From Ignavibacteria bacterium UBA2333 (GTDB lineage Bacteria; Bacteroidota; Ignavibacteria; Kapaibacteriales; Kapaibacteriaceae): a stretch of DNA of 64,000 nt. The stretch is taken from the NCBI GenBank assembly GCA_002344895.1, contig DDUR01000034.1, positions 180,206 through 244,205 on the forward strand. Direction: 5' to 3'. Positions within the stretch are counted from its first letter, which is position 1, and every line of letters begins with the position of its first letter. This document shows positions 45,753 through 54,176 of the stretch, in pieces. The notes below the pieces were generated by a model. It made no database searches. It had not been told where the DNA came from and worked only from the letters and a program-made list of their open reading frames with translations. The translations under genes and the position numbers were made by a program.

Positions 45753-48700
45753 CTACCAGCGTTTCGTCCATACTACCATCGGCACGAGTGGAACACCACC
45801 ATACGTAGCGCCACTAGCTGGAATTGCCGTAACAGTTACGCCGAAATCGAGCGCCCACGTTTCACCAAACGTTCGTGCAGTAATGGTGAGAGGCACAACT
45901 GTGAGTGTCCGCATAAACACACCTTCAAAACAGATCTTCCATGAGTCTGCTATTCGTGTATCAGCATTGAGTCCCACGATTGTTGCATCGGCATCAAATG
46001 ACCCTTCAAACGCCGTCTCGTGATGTTTAAAGGCATATCCTAACCAGACATTCACCCGGTGATCGTCCGTGCCATATCCAGCGGTGGTAAACACAGCATG
46101 AGCTGTAATTCTCGAGTCTATCTTGTCACTAAAGTCTTGGTCATACGTGCTTGATGCAATGATGTATCCTCCGCCGAATTTAACGTTCTTTGCTACATCA
46201 AATCCGGTCTTTACACCTAGACCGTAACCGTAGGTCATTGATGCGTCAAATCCTTCAGCTCCAAACAGTCGAGTTGGAACCGGAATAATGCCACCGGCTA
46301 CCACTGAAACATTGTCGGTAATACCAGCCGATGCCTGGAGTCCAACAATCGCATGCACAGCAGTTGTTATTGTTCCTGCTGGTACCGTGACAGCGGTTGG
46401 CAACATGATTCCACGAAACGTTGTTGGATCAGTTAGACGAACTGACGAATCAGCTTGGCCATAGATCGTGACGTAGACTGGATCGTGGAGTTCCTTGATG
46501 TCGAATGCAAAACGAGATGAGTAATTCCCAACACGTCGTGGTGAGAAAACAATGTCGAATGCAGCGGACGTAGACGGAGGCAGAATCTCGGTGCCACGAT
46601 ATTGGGCCCGCAAAACGGACGAATCACCATCAACCCATCGGAAAGAACGAATGGTAAGCGGGTAGTCCGTAGCATTCTTTACGAGTTCATCATTATGCGT
46701 TTCAACGATAGTACCTGAGGGATGTGTTCCAACGTCGTAACTGCCGCCCTTGGCAGTAATGAGTCCGTTGAGAGCACGACCCGTAATCCGAGCATCCAGA
46801 ATACCGGCAGACGTAAATGCAACAACCTTAGCTGCAAGTTCACCCTGCCGTGTTGGTTGGAAGGAATACTCCACGGGAACTGAATCACGCGGAGGAACAA
46901 TGATTGGTACCGTTGACCGCACATCAAACTCTGCTGCTTGCAGTCCTTGAATGGTAAGTTTCTCTACAATGACCGTGTCGAGACCCGTATTAACAACGGC
47001 TCCTACGATGACGGAGTCGACCGACTGACCAACGAGACGCGTTGAAAATCTGAGGTCTCGAAGTCGAGCCGATGGTTTGTACAGACTCCATGGAGCGTCG
47101 CTTACGTCTGCCTGTAACATCGGCGGTGAAAGGGCAAAAATTTCTGCTGTCGACTCATTCACGATGGTTACAACACGATCTCCAGCCGGGGCAAAGGCGG
47201 GTACACCTTCGGCACGTCGTACCTGACGTATCATAACACCAGTCGACGCGTCAAAAATGGAGGCCTTATAGAATCCCATGAGGGTGACAAAGCGACCGTC
47301 TGGACTGTACGTTGCATTAAATGCACCTCCAGGCTCAGCTGCTCGCTGGATGGTCACACGTTCACTACCGCCATCGACATCGAAGATGCTCGTTCGATCC
47401 TTGCCGTTCTCGAGTACAACAGAACGTCCGTCCGGTGAAAACGTCACGTAGGTATTGTCGTTTACATACTGGCGTTGTGTAATGTCGCGCACCTTTGTCC
47501 ACGACTGCCGATCCCAAAGCACTGCAGTTCCATCCGAACCAGTAGTAATGAGGTGCTGGCCGGTTGGCCGAAATGCAGCTCGATAGAATTTACGGATACC
47601 TGGCAATCGTAACTCACGAACGAGAGCTGCCGTTGTAGCGTCGTACACACGCACCGTAGAATCAACATCACAAACTGCAACAAGTTTGCCATCGGAGCTC
47701 ATGTCGGCAAAGTTGATATCGTCGCCGGCACGCGGTATTCGCGATATCACAGTTCCGTTTGAGGCATCCAGGACCTTCGTTGTGTCTCCCCAACCGGCTA
47801 CATAGAGTATACGAGAACCGTCGGCAGAAAGAGCTACACGCTTAGCATCATTCATCTCTTTCCAGCCAACGTTCCACAAACGTTTCCCGGACGCAATGTC
47901 AAAACGTGATACCGTGTTCTCTCCGTAGGTGATGACGGTCTTACCATCGGGATGCAGGACCATGTGGTAACCAGCATCAACAAGATGATGGATCTCGGCA
48001 CCGCTGGCTGCGTCACGGATTCGCACCTGACCATACTTCGTTGTGCGTCCGCGCTGGAGTTGTTCCCAACCACCTATCAAGACATATCGCCCGTCATGGG
48101 AGAAAATGGCATCGCGTACCTTGTCACCCGTCATCGTCACAAGTGGTGTTGTGCGTCGCTGTTCATCATCCTTCATCGTCTGCGATGCACGTAGTCTATA
48201 CATGTCACCTTCAGGTCCCTCGGCCTTCCACATGTATTCGCCATTTCGTGCTTGTTCGGCCACACGTTTCCACGTTGTACCATTGTCAGATGATACTTCC
48301 AAGACTACGTCAGCCGTCGGCGGAACTCCTGAGTACCGTAGTGATACATTCGAACCAATTCGAAAACGCTCTCCACCATTCGGATGTAGAACCTTAATTG
48401 TCGGGCGTAGTGGTGGACGTGTTGGACTACCACTGGCGATGTAGTACGGTGGTACAGTACACGGTGACGTGACGATGTCGACGCGGCCGAGTGTATATAC
48501 AGTATCACCGGGTCGCACTTCAACGTCAAACGAAAGAGAATCACCGGGTAACAATGTTTGTGGAAGTGTTGGTGGCCGTACCGTCATGGTCGACGGACCA
48601 TCAAGCTGAATGGCTGATACCGTGAGTGAACCTCCCTTGGCCTTTACAAACACGGTTTGACGTACGACATTTGATCCACGTACCTCACCGGCATCGACAG

Positions 48701-49628
48701 ATGGAGGATTGTAGCGTACGCCAGTAATGAGTGAATCGGCGACTTCCTGTTGAACGGTAACTGTGTCTCCTTCCGAGATAAATCGAAATGTTCGCATGGG
48801 TTCACACGTCGCCGTTGTTGTCCATGAAACGGTACATGGCCCGTTACCAGTTGCAGCTGCATGTATACGTTCATAGGCCAGGCGTGCCTGAGCAATGGTT
48901 GTGACGTTGTCAAACCACAGGCCACCACTTTCATCAGCCAAACGCCGTAACACGTCGGGCATTGGCATACCAAGTGAAACACAGAACACCGTAATACCAC
49001 GCTGTTGAGCTTCTGCGATAAAGGTTTCTGATGCGCCACCACCCTGTCCGTCCGTCAGGAAGACTACAACCTTACGATGTTGTCCACGTTCAGCAAGTGC
49101 GTATGCACCGCCCTGTGGATGGAGTAGGCCTGCATCATAACTCGTTCCACCACGTGGTACAAGTTTCTCAACAGCACCAAGTAACGACGTCTGGTCACGT
49201 GACATATCATGGGCAAGTAGAGCCTGATTGTCGAATGCCGTAATTGCACACTCCGATTCGTCACTAAGAGCCTCTATCCATGCACGTGCTGCAACTCGTG
49301 CTAGTTCAATGTTGGGACCGCCTCTGGCCATTGAGCCTGATATGTCAATTGCCAGAACAGACGAAACATTGGCAGGGGGCAAAGGGGGCGGACAGGTTAC
49401 GCGAACGGAACCAACGGATTGCCCGTCGATGGTGATTGACACTGACGTTGGTTGTTTGAATGCAGACGTTGTTGTGCTAAACGTATACACTTCAGCGGTT
49501 GACGTTCCTGACGTTGATTCGCGAATTCGTGCAATGTGGAGTTCGGTCTCACCAGCGTAAACATTCGTGCTGAGAAACAACCAACAAAACACAACAAATA
49601 CTGGTGTGGCAAGACATCTCGTAGTCAT
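45753..49628 (-). CDS. exported VWA / WD-propeller / anchor / beta-barrel multidomain protein
   Basis: This is a 1291-residue envelope protein starting at ATG 49628, with the signal peptide MTTRCLATPVFVVFCWLFLS (cleavage near VYA-GE). A VWA domain with the MIDAS motif DISGSM near residue 95 runs to about 260 (VVFLTDGQGGG). An Ig-like segment follows (KVLHPNGGERFRIGSNVSLR). WD40-like blades fill about residues 500-850 (AIFSHDGRYVLIGGWEQ; VAFR-type PTGQHLITTGSDGTAVLWD). Choice-of-anchor D/Hydin-like repeats lie at about 870-1100. The last 170 residues look like outer-membrane strands (VNVWLGYAFKHHETAFEGSF) ending in VVWTKRW. This order in one chain is uncommon. The function is unknown; substrate display or sensing at the outer membrane is possible. 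It overlaps holB by 4 bases. Confidence 0.8.
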   Translation of the reverse strand: MTTRCLATPVFVVFCWLFLSTNVYAGETELHIARIRESTSGTSTAEVYTFSTTTSAFKQPTSVSITIDGQSVGSVRVTCPPPLPPANVSSVLAIDISGSMARGGPNIELARVAARAWIEALSDESECAITAFDNQALLAHDMSRDQTSLLGAVEKLVPRGGTSYDAGLLHPQGGAYALAERGQHRKVVVFLTDGQGGGASETFIAEAQQRGITVFCVSLGMPMPDVLRRLADESGGLWFDNVTTIAQARLAYERIHAAATGNGPCTVSWTTTATCEPMRTFRFISEGDTVTVQQEVADSLITGVRYNPPSVDAGEVRGSNVVRQTVFVKAKGGSLTVSAIQLDGPSTMTVRPPTLPQTLLPGDSLSFDVEVRPGDTVYTLGRVDIVTSPCTVPPYYIASGSPTRPPLRPTIKVLHPNGGERFRIGSNVSLRYSGVPPTADVVLEVSSDNGTTWKRVAEQARNGEYMWKAEGPEGDMYRLRASQTMKDDEQRRTTPLVTMTGDKVRDAIFSHDGRYVLIGGWEQLQRGRTTKYGQVRIRDAASGAEIHHLVDAGYHMVLHPDGKTVITYGENTVSRFDIASGKRLWNVGWKEMNDAKRVALSADGSRILYVAGWGDTTKVLDASNGTVISRIPRAGDDINFADMSSDGKLVAVCDVDSTVRVYDATTAALVRELRLPGIRKFYRAAFRPTGQHLITTGSDGTAVLWDRQSWTKVRDITQRQYVNDNTYVTFSPDGRSVVLENGKDRTSIFDVDGGSERVTIQRAAEPGGAFNATYSPDGRFVTLMGFYKASIFDASTGVMIRQVRRAEGVPAFAPAGDRVVTIVNESTAEIFALSPPMLQADVSDAPWSLYKPSARLRDLRFSTRLVGQSVDSVIVGAVVNTGLDTVIVEKLTIQGLQAAEFDVRSTVPIIVPPRDSVPVEYSFQPTRQGELAAKVVAFTSAGILDARITGRALNGLITAKGGSYDVGTHPSGTIVETHNDELVKNATDYPLTIRSFRWVDGDSSVLRAQYRGTEILPPSTSAAFDIVFSPRRVGNYSSRFAFDIKELHDPVYVTIYGQADSSVRLTDPTTFRGIMLPTAVTVPAGTITTAVHAIVGLQASAGITDNVSVVAGGIIPVPTRLFGAEGFDASMTYGYGLGVKTGFDVAKNVKFGGGYIIASSTYDQDFSDKIDSRITAHAVFTTAGYGTDDHRVNVWLGYAFKHHETAFEGSFDADATIVGLNADTRIADSWKICFEGVFMRTLTVVPLTITARTFGETWALDFGVTVTAIPASGATYGGVPLVPMVVWTKRW
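49375..49389 (-). repeat. dispersed motif variant GCCCCCTTTGCCCCC (minus strand)
   Basis: Variant with five C in each unit, read Pro-Pro-Leu-Pro-Pro just before the VWA MIDAS motif. Confidence 0.45.
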
Positions 49629-50779
49629 GCAGAAGCCCCTTGCGCGGAGCGCGCCCCATACAAGAGTCGTCGTAATGTCATACACATCGTAAGCAATGTT
49701 ATCTGTGGGTGGACATTACGATAGACTTCGCGAACACTTCGTTCAATGACCGTTAATGCAGAAGGGAAGTCGGCTGCCCCAAAGGCATCGGCAAACTTTA
49801 TGAGTGCATCTCGTTGATCCGTGTTTACAATGGCAGCGTTCGGGCCAACTGCGGCTATCATGTGAGCGTCGCGTAACCACAAGGCAAGTAATCCAAGCAT
49901 GGTTTCGATGCGCACCTTGTCACGTCCTTCCGCGATGTCGGCCACAAGTGAGATGAGTCGAGGACGGAAGTCGCGTCCTTTCAGTGACGTACGAAGCAGA
50001 TCAACGATGTCTTCTCGTTGAGTCTTCATGTCGTCCGACAACAGTGCAACAGCACGGGTAAAGGAACCTTGGGCGAAGGATGCCGTCAGACGTGCCTCTG
50101 TTTCGTCACACAAGCCTCTGCGCACCAGGGCATCGGCAATGTCGACATCGTCAATGGGTGGAATGACGAGTTCTTGGCACCGCGAGGAAATTGTCGGAAG
50201 GATACGTTCAGGACGTGATGTGACAAGTATGACCGTAACGTCAGCATGTGGTTCTTCAAGCGTTTTGAGGAAGGCATTCGACGCCTCCGTTGTCATTTCA
50301 TCTGCACGCAGAATGATGACAACACGACGACCGCCCTGTGACGATGATAAACTCAGTGATCGTTTGAGTTCGCGGATCTGTCCGATACGAATCTGTGTTG
50401 CACCAGTCAGGCGTATCTCCCGATACGGGTCCTCTGCCATCGCGACAACGGCCGAACGAATTTCTTCGATGACTTCCGTTTTTAAGTCATCATCGGAGTC
50501 TGCTTTACCGGCGGGGTAGGCAACAACAATGCGAATGTCAGAATGTTGGAGTGAGGCAGACTGTCTACACGACCGGCATGTCTCACAGGGTGCCGGGCCA
50601 TCAACGTCAGCCCGAGGAGACTCACAGACCATGGTGCGAGCAAAGGCCAGGGCCAGGGCGGCTGCACCCGCTCCTTCCGACCCTGCAAGCAGCAGGGCCT
50701 GGGGAAGCCTGCCGTTACTGATACACCGACGTAACATAGCGGAGATACGCCGCTGACCGATGATGGAGTTCCACGTCAT
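49625..50779 (-). CDS. holB: DNA polymerase III delta' subunit
   Basis: Delta' is the stator of the clamp loader that places the beta clamp on DNA. The 384-residue product starts MTWNSIIGQRRISAMLRRCI and has a degenerate P-loop (LLLAGSEGAGAAALA, no Lys), as usual for delta'. It has zinc-site Cys (CETCRSC) near residue 63, the RRVVIILRADEMTTEASNAF region and the SRC-like motif ISSRCQELVI. TACCTTTG lies 4 bases before the ATG. The large VWA protein follows with an ATGA overlap, an unexpected partner for a replication gene. Confidence 0.9.
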   Translation of the reverse strand: MTWNSIIGQRRISAMLRRCISNGRLPQALLLAGSEGAGAAALALAFARTMVCESPRADVDGPAPCETCRSCRQSASLQHSDIRIVVAYPAGKADSDDDLKTEVIEEIRSAVVAMAEDPYREIRLTGATQIRIGQIRELKRSLSLSSSQGGRRVVIILRADEMTTEASNAFLKTLEEPHADVTVILVTSRPERILPTISSRCQELVIPPIDDVDIADALVRRGLCDETEARLTASFAQGSFTRAVALLSDDMKTQREDIVDLLRTSLKGRDFRPRLISLVADIAEGRDKVRIETMLGLLALWLRDAHMIAAVGPNAAIVNTDQRDALIKFADAFGAADFPSALTVIERSVREVYRNVHPQITLLTMCMTLRRLLYGARSAQGASA

Positions 50780-50783
50780 AGTA

Positions 50784-50791
50784 CAAAGGTA
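50784..50791 (-). promoter_or_regulatory. -7 box TACCTTTG directly before holB
   Basis: Full TAnnTTTG match on the minus strand with the 4-base spacer TACT before the ATG; TTTCG lies upstream at about the -33 distance. Confidence 0.55.
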
Positions 50792-50841
50792 ACGGCTGCC
50801 GACATGCCGAAATCCACTGGCGGCTTTGTAGATTGTCGGCC

Positions 50842-51552
50842 ATGCGAATACTCGTAATTGAAGACGAACGAAAGGTAGCGAGCTTCATTCAACGTGGTCT
50901 TGAGGAAGAGCGCTATATCGTAGAGACTGCGGCCGATGGTGAGCTTGGACTTGACCTTGCGCTGAACAATCACTTTGATGCAATAGTGCTCGACGTGATG
51001 TTACCGAAACTCGACGGATATGCCGTGTTGCAGGCAATCCGTGGAGCAGGGAAGGTGACTCCTGTAATCATGTTGACGGCACGAAGCACAACGGAAGATC
51101 GAGTTCAAGGTTTGGACATGGGTGCCGATGACTATTTGGCAAAACCGTTCCACTTTGAGGAACTGGCCGCGCGGCTGAGAAGCATTCTGCGAAGAAGTTC
51201 AACGGAAAAGACAACGCGTCTAACCTGCGGTGAACTGTCACTTGACCTTGTGACACACTTTGCCTACCGAAATGAAAAAGAAATCGAGTTAACCACTAAA
51301 GAATATGCCCTGCTTGAATATCTGATGCGCAATAAAGACAGAATCCTGTCGCGCGCAATGATTATGCAGCACGTCTGGAAACACAATTTTGATCCTGAAT
51401 CGAACATCATCGATGTCTATATCAAACGACTCCGACAGAAAATCGAAAAGCCGGGTCAACAACAGTTGATTCAGAGTGTTCGTGGTGTTGGTTATCGTAT
51501 GCGTGACGCTGTGGGTATCGACGATGGTACCGGTGACGAGGACGTAGAATGA
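50842..51552 (+). CDS. OmpR/PhoB-family response regulator
   Basis: This 236-residue two-domain regulator has a receiver domain with the acidic pocket (ILVIEDERK), phospho-acceptor Asp in DAIVLDVMLPKLDGYAVLQA (near residue 51), Thr and Lys in VIMLTARSTTEDRV and DDYLAKPF. The C-terminal winged helix (TKEYALLEYLMRNKDRILSR; VDVYIKRLRQKIEKP-type recognition helix) binds DNA. The start ATG 50842 removes three residues of a possible TTG start. No histidine kinase is adjacent, so the input signal is unknown. It overlaps the MazG-like gene by 4 bases. Confidence 0.93.
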   Translation: MRILVIEDERKVASFIQRGLEEERYIVETAADGELGLDLALNNHFDAIVLDVMLPKLDGYAVLQAIRGAGKVTPVIMLTARSTTEDRVQGLDMGADDYLAKPFHFEELAARLRSILRRSSTEKTTRLTCGELSLDLVTHFAYRNEKEIELTTKEYALLEYLMRNKDRILSRAMIMQHVWKHNFDPESNIIDVYIKRLRQKIEKPGQQQLIQSVRGVGYRMRDAVGIDDGTGDEDVE

Positions 51553-51881
51553 GTCGTACCAACCTCCCCTCAGAGGGCCAACACCTTGTTCAGGTTGTCC
51601 TGACCAATCTTTCCGGTATTCAAGATTCATTCGACGCGTATCAACAGGCACACTTTCTTCAGCGGCCACCAGAGTTTTTTGCTCTCGAACTCTGCGGTGA
51701 GGTAGGTGAATTGGCGAATCTGGAAAAAAAACGATGGCGTGGAACGAACATTGACGATCAACATGTTGCCGACGAGGCAGCGGATGTTCTCATTGCTCTC
51801 ATGAACTTCTGTAATGCGCGCGGTATACAACTTGCCGAGGCGGTTGCAGCTAAACTTCACCGAATTACGCCCACGAAGTAA
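51549..51881 (+). CDS. MazG-like nucleotide pyrophosphohydrolase
   Basis: This 110-residue all-alpha protein has the MazG/dUTPase-type metal-binding pattern: FFALELCGEVGELANLEKKR (ExxE) followed by HVADEAADVLIALMNFCNAR (ExxD). Such enzymes hydrolyse (d)NTPs to monophosphates and limit damaged or excess nucleotides. The single-domain length fits the MazG-like group. It is coupled to the response regulator upstream (4-base overlap) and followed after 2 bases by the sigma factor, so all may be one transcript. Confidence 0.85.
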   Translation: MSRTNLPSEGQHLVQVVLTNLSGIQDSFDAYQQAHFLQRPPEFFALELCGEVGELANLEKKRWRGTNIDDQHVADEAADVLIALMNFCNARGIQLAEAVAAKLHRITPTK

Positions 51882-51883
51882 AC

Positions 51884-52438
51884 GTGTCAGACGGTCCTAT
51901 CATCCTGGCCCTCCTTCAACGCCTAAAATCTGGCGATAGGTCGGTTATGGGTGAGATCTACGATATGTACGGTGACACGATCTATGGAATACTGACAAAG
52001 ATTGTGCTGGAAGATGGGCTCGCTGAGGACCTTTTACAGGAGACGTTCCTTCGGGTATGGACACAACGTGACAAGTACGATACAAGTCGCGGCACGCTGT
52101 TCACATGGATGTTGAACATTGCACGTAACCTGGCGATTGACGTACGGCGAACGGCCACATGGAAACATCGCCATGAAAACCGAACGGTTGATGTATCCGT
52201 AGGTATGGAGGACGCGGCCGAGTTACGGACAGACAGTGTCGATCCGGATACGATTGACGTCCGTGACATCGTTGCGAGGCTCTCGGCTGACCAGCGCCAG
52301 GTCATTGATATGGCCTACTTTTTGGGATATTCCCAAAGTGAGATTGCTGACGAACTCGGTATCCCTCTTGGAACCGTAAAATCCCGCATCCGACTTGCGA
52401 TGAATGCTCTCAGAACATATTTCGGTGAGGCTGTCTGA
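51884..52438 (+). CDS. ECF-type sigma-70 family RNA polymerase sigma factor
   Basis: This 184-residue sigma factor has regions 2 and 4 only. Region 2 reads YDMYGDTIYGILTKIVLEDG, AEDLLQETFLRVWTQRDKYD and RGTLFTWMLNIARNLAIDVR; region 4 is RQVIDMAYFLGYSQSEIADE with LGIPLGTVKSRIRLAMNALR as the helix-turn-helix. It starts at GTG 51884. The next gene is its RskA-like anti-sigma, joined by a one-base stop/start overlap (TGATG), a standard SigK/RskA arrangement. Confidence 0.95.
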   Translation: MSDGPIILALLQRLKSGDRSVMGEIYDMYGDTIYGILTKIVLEDGLAEDLLQETFLRVWTQRDKYDTSRGTLFTWMLNIARNLAIDVRRTATWKHRHENRTVDVSVGMEDAAELRTDSVDPDTIDVRDIVARLSADQRQVIDMAYFLGYSQSEIADELGIPLGTVKSRIRLAMNALRTYFGEAV

Positions 52439-53265
52439 TGACAAGAGACGAAATCTTGCAATCAGGCCTCCTGGAGCTCTATGTTGCTGGAGCACTCACT
52501 CCGGAGGAGGTAACACGTGTTGAATCATGGATAACATCCGATTCACTCATTGCTGCCGAAGTACAGCGTATTGCTGAAGCTGTAGAAGCCGTGGCAACAA
52601 CACATCGAGCCCCGGCACCTGCCGATATGAAGCTTCGTATTCTCACGCAGATTGATAGGGTAGAGGATGCGAGTGCAGCACGGATTACATCTGAGTCAGA
52701 GAACCGTCCTACCGAACGACGTCGTACGCAGCGCCCTGCCGTACGTCGATGGCTCGTTGCTGCAGCATTCGTGATCGGATTCTTACCGTCGATCTGGTTC
52801 TACGTTCAGTGGCAACAATCCACCGAGCAGCTTACGACAACGGAGCGTGCACTCGCATCGGAACGTGAAGCCCGGAGTACAATGGCTCGCACGGCAGAGA
52901 CCATTGAACGCACCATGGCCCGGCTTTCCGACACAAACGTTGTTCGGACGCCCCTTCGCGGCACAGCCGCAGCCCCTTCCTCCTTTGCAGTTGTGTTCTA
53001 CGACCGCACAACCAACGACGTCTTCCTTGATACAAAGAGCCTGCCAGCTCTCGGCTCGAATGAAGACTATCAGCTGTGGGCACTCGTAGATGGTAAGCCG
53101 GTTGATCTTGGTACGTTTGATCCGGCCGAAGGCCTTGACTCGGCTGTTGTTCGGCAGATGCGTGCTGTACAAGGTGCAGGAGCTTTTGCTGTTACGATTG
53201 AGCCGCAGGGTGGACGTCCAACACCAACACTCGAACGTATGGTTGTGCTTGGAGTAGCGAGTTAG
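52438..53265 (+). CDS. RskA-like membrane anti-sigma factor
   Basis: This is a 275-residue single-span protein. The cytoplasmic N-terminal anti-sigma part (ILQSGLLELYVAGALTPEEV and on) binds the sigma factor. A membrane helix RRWLVAAAFVIGFLPSIWFY (about residues 102-121) and a coiled-coil stretch (STEQLTTTERALASEREARS) follow. The periplasmic C-terminal domain is of the RskA type (FAVVFYDRTTNDVFLDTKSL; YQLWALVDGKPVDLGTFDP). Release of the sigma factor by regulated proteolysis is typical of the family. The zinc-binding HxxxCxxC pattern is absent, as in RskA. Confidence 0.9.
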   Translation: MTRDEILQSGLLELYVAGALTPEEVTRVESWITSDSLIAAEVQRIAEAVEAVATTHRAPAPADMKLRILTQIDRVEDASAARITSESENRPTERRRTQRPAVRRWLVAAAFVIGFLPSIWFYVQWQQSTEQLTTTERALASEREARSTMARTAETIERTMARLSDTNVVRTPLRGTAAAPSSFAVVFYDRTTNDVFLDTKSLPALGSNEDYQLWALVDGKPVDLGTFDPAEGLDSAVVRQMRAVQGAGAFAVTIEPQGGRPTPTLERMVVLGVAS

Positions 53266-53398
53266 GTAGCGTCACGGACGGTGTGATAGTCCATTGTGAG
53301 AGCGTGACCCGACTGCATCCGATTTCCTGGTGATCCGATCGTAAACCCCTTCCGTACGTCTCCCTGAACAGTCGTTTTACGAATCCAGGGATGGTACG

Positions 53399-54166
53399 AT
53401 GAAACTTTCCAGCTCGGCTAAAGAACAGGCCGACATGCTCGAAGAGGTCCTCCACGACGTCGTCGATCCACGACGCAGAGGGTTCTTAAAAAAAGGTGCT
53501 CTCGCTGCAGCAGCCGTAGCAGCACTTCCCATCGTTGGCAGCACGATGGTCTCTTGTTCGTCCGATAGTCCAGCAGCGCCGACTGACGAAAGTAACAGTC
53601 GCGACATCAAGCTGTTGACCGATGCCTATCTCATCGAAAAGCTTGCTGTGAACACCTACGTTGCCGCTGCAGGGCTGGGAATACTGAGTGGTGCCTTCCT
53701 TGATGTGGCTCAGAGTTTTGCGGCTGATCACATTGGACATGCAGGTACGTTCCGTGACGTTATCACGGGTGAACTGCGTGCAGCGCCTCCGATTGATCCA
53801 AAAAATGATGAAAATTTTATCACAGGAATGATGGTTAACGGAGAAACACGATTCCGTATTCCTCCGGCCTTTGGTAATCTCACATCAGCAGCAGGGATTG
53901 TGAAGTATGCTCTTGCCCTGGAACTCACGGCAGCAAAGGCCTACTTTGACAATGCAGCGTCGTTAGATGCAGGTATGCGTCTGACAAATCGTAAGGCTAT
54001 TGATGCCGTAAGTGACATTGGACCAGTAGAGGCAGAACATGCTGCAGTGTTTCGTGCCGCACTGAAGCTCTTGCTGGCGAGTGATACAGATGCTGATGCC
54101 GGTTCGGACGTAGGACGAAGTGTTTCACCAACATCGTTTATCTCGGCAGAAATGCCAAGACCGTAA
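53399..54166 (+). CDS. exported ferritin-like domain protein (1)
   Basis: This 255-residue protein has an internal twin-arginine signal (DPRRRGFLKKGALAAAAVAA) preceded by about 27 cytoplasmic-like residues. A Cys (STMVSC) follows that could be a lipid site. The mature part is a four-helix ferritin-like bundle with the metal-ligand pattern E (YLIEKLAVNTY), H (FAADHIGHAGTFRDV), E (ALALELTAAKAYFD) and ExxH (VEAEHAAVFRAAL). Members of this group are found in stress-related clusters; the real substrate is not known. It lies 133 bases after the anti-sigma gene, probably a target of the same sigma factor. Confidence 0.87.
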   Translation: MKLSSSAKEQADMLEEVLHDVVDPRRRGFLKKGALAAAAVAALPIVGSTMVSCSSDSPAAPTDESNSRDIKLLTDAYLIEKLAVNTYVAAAGLGILSGAFLDVAQSFAADHIGHAGTFRDVITGELRAAPPIDPKNDENFITGMMVNGETRFRIPPAFGNLTSAAGIVKYALALELTAAKAYFDNAASLDAGMRLTNRKAIDAVSDIGPVEAEHAAVFRAALKLLLASDTDADAGSDVGRSVSPTSFISAEMPRP

Positions 54167-54176
54167 GGAGAATACC

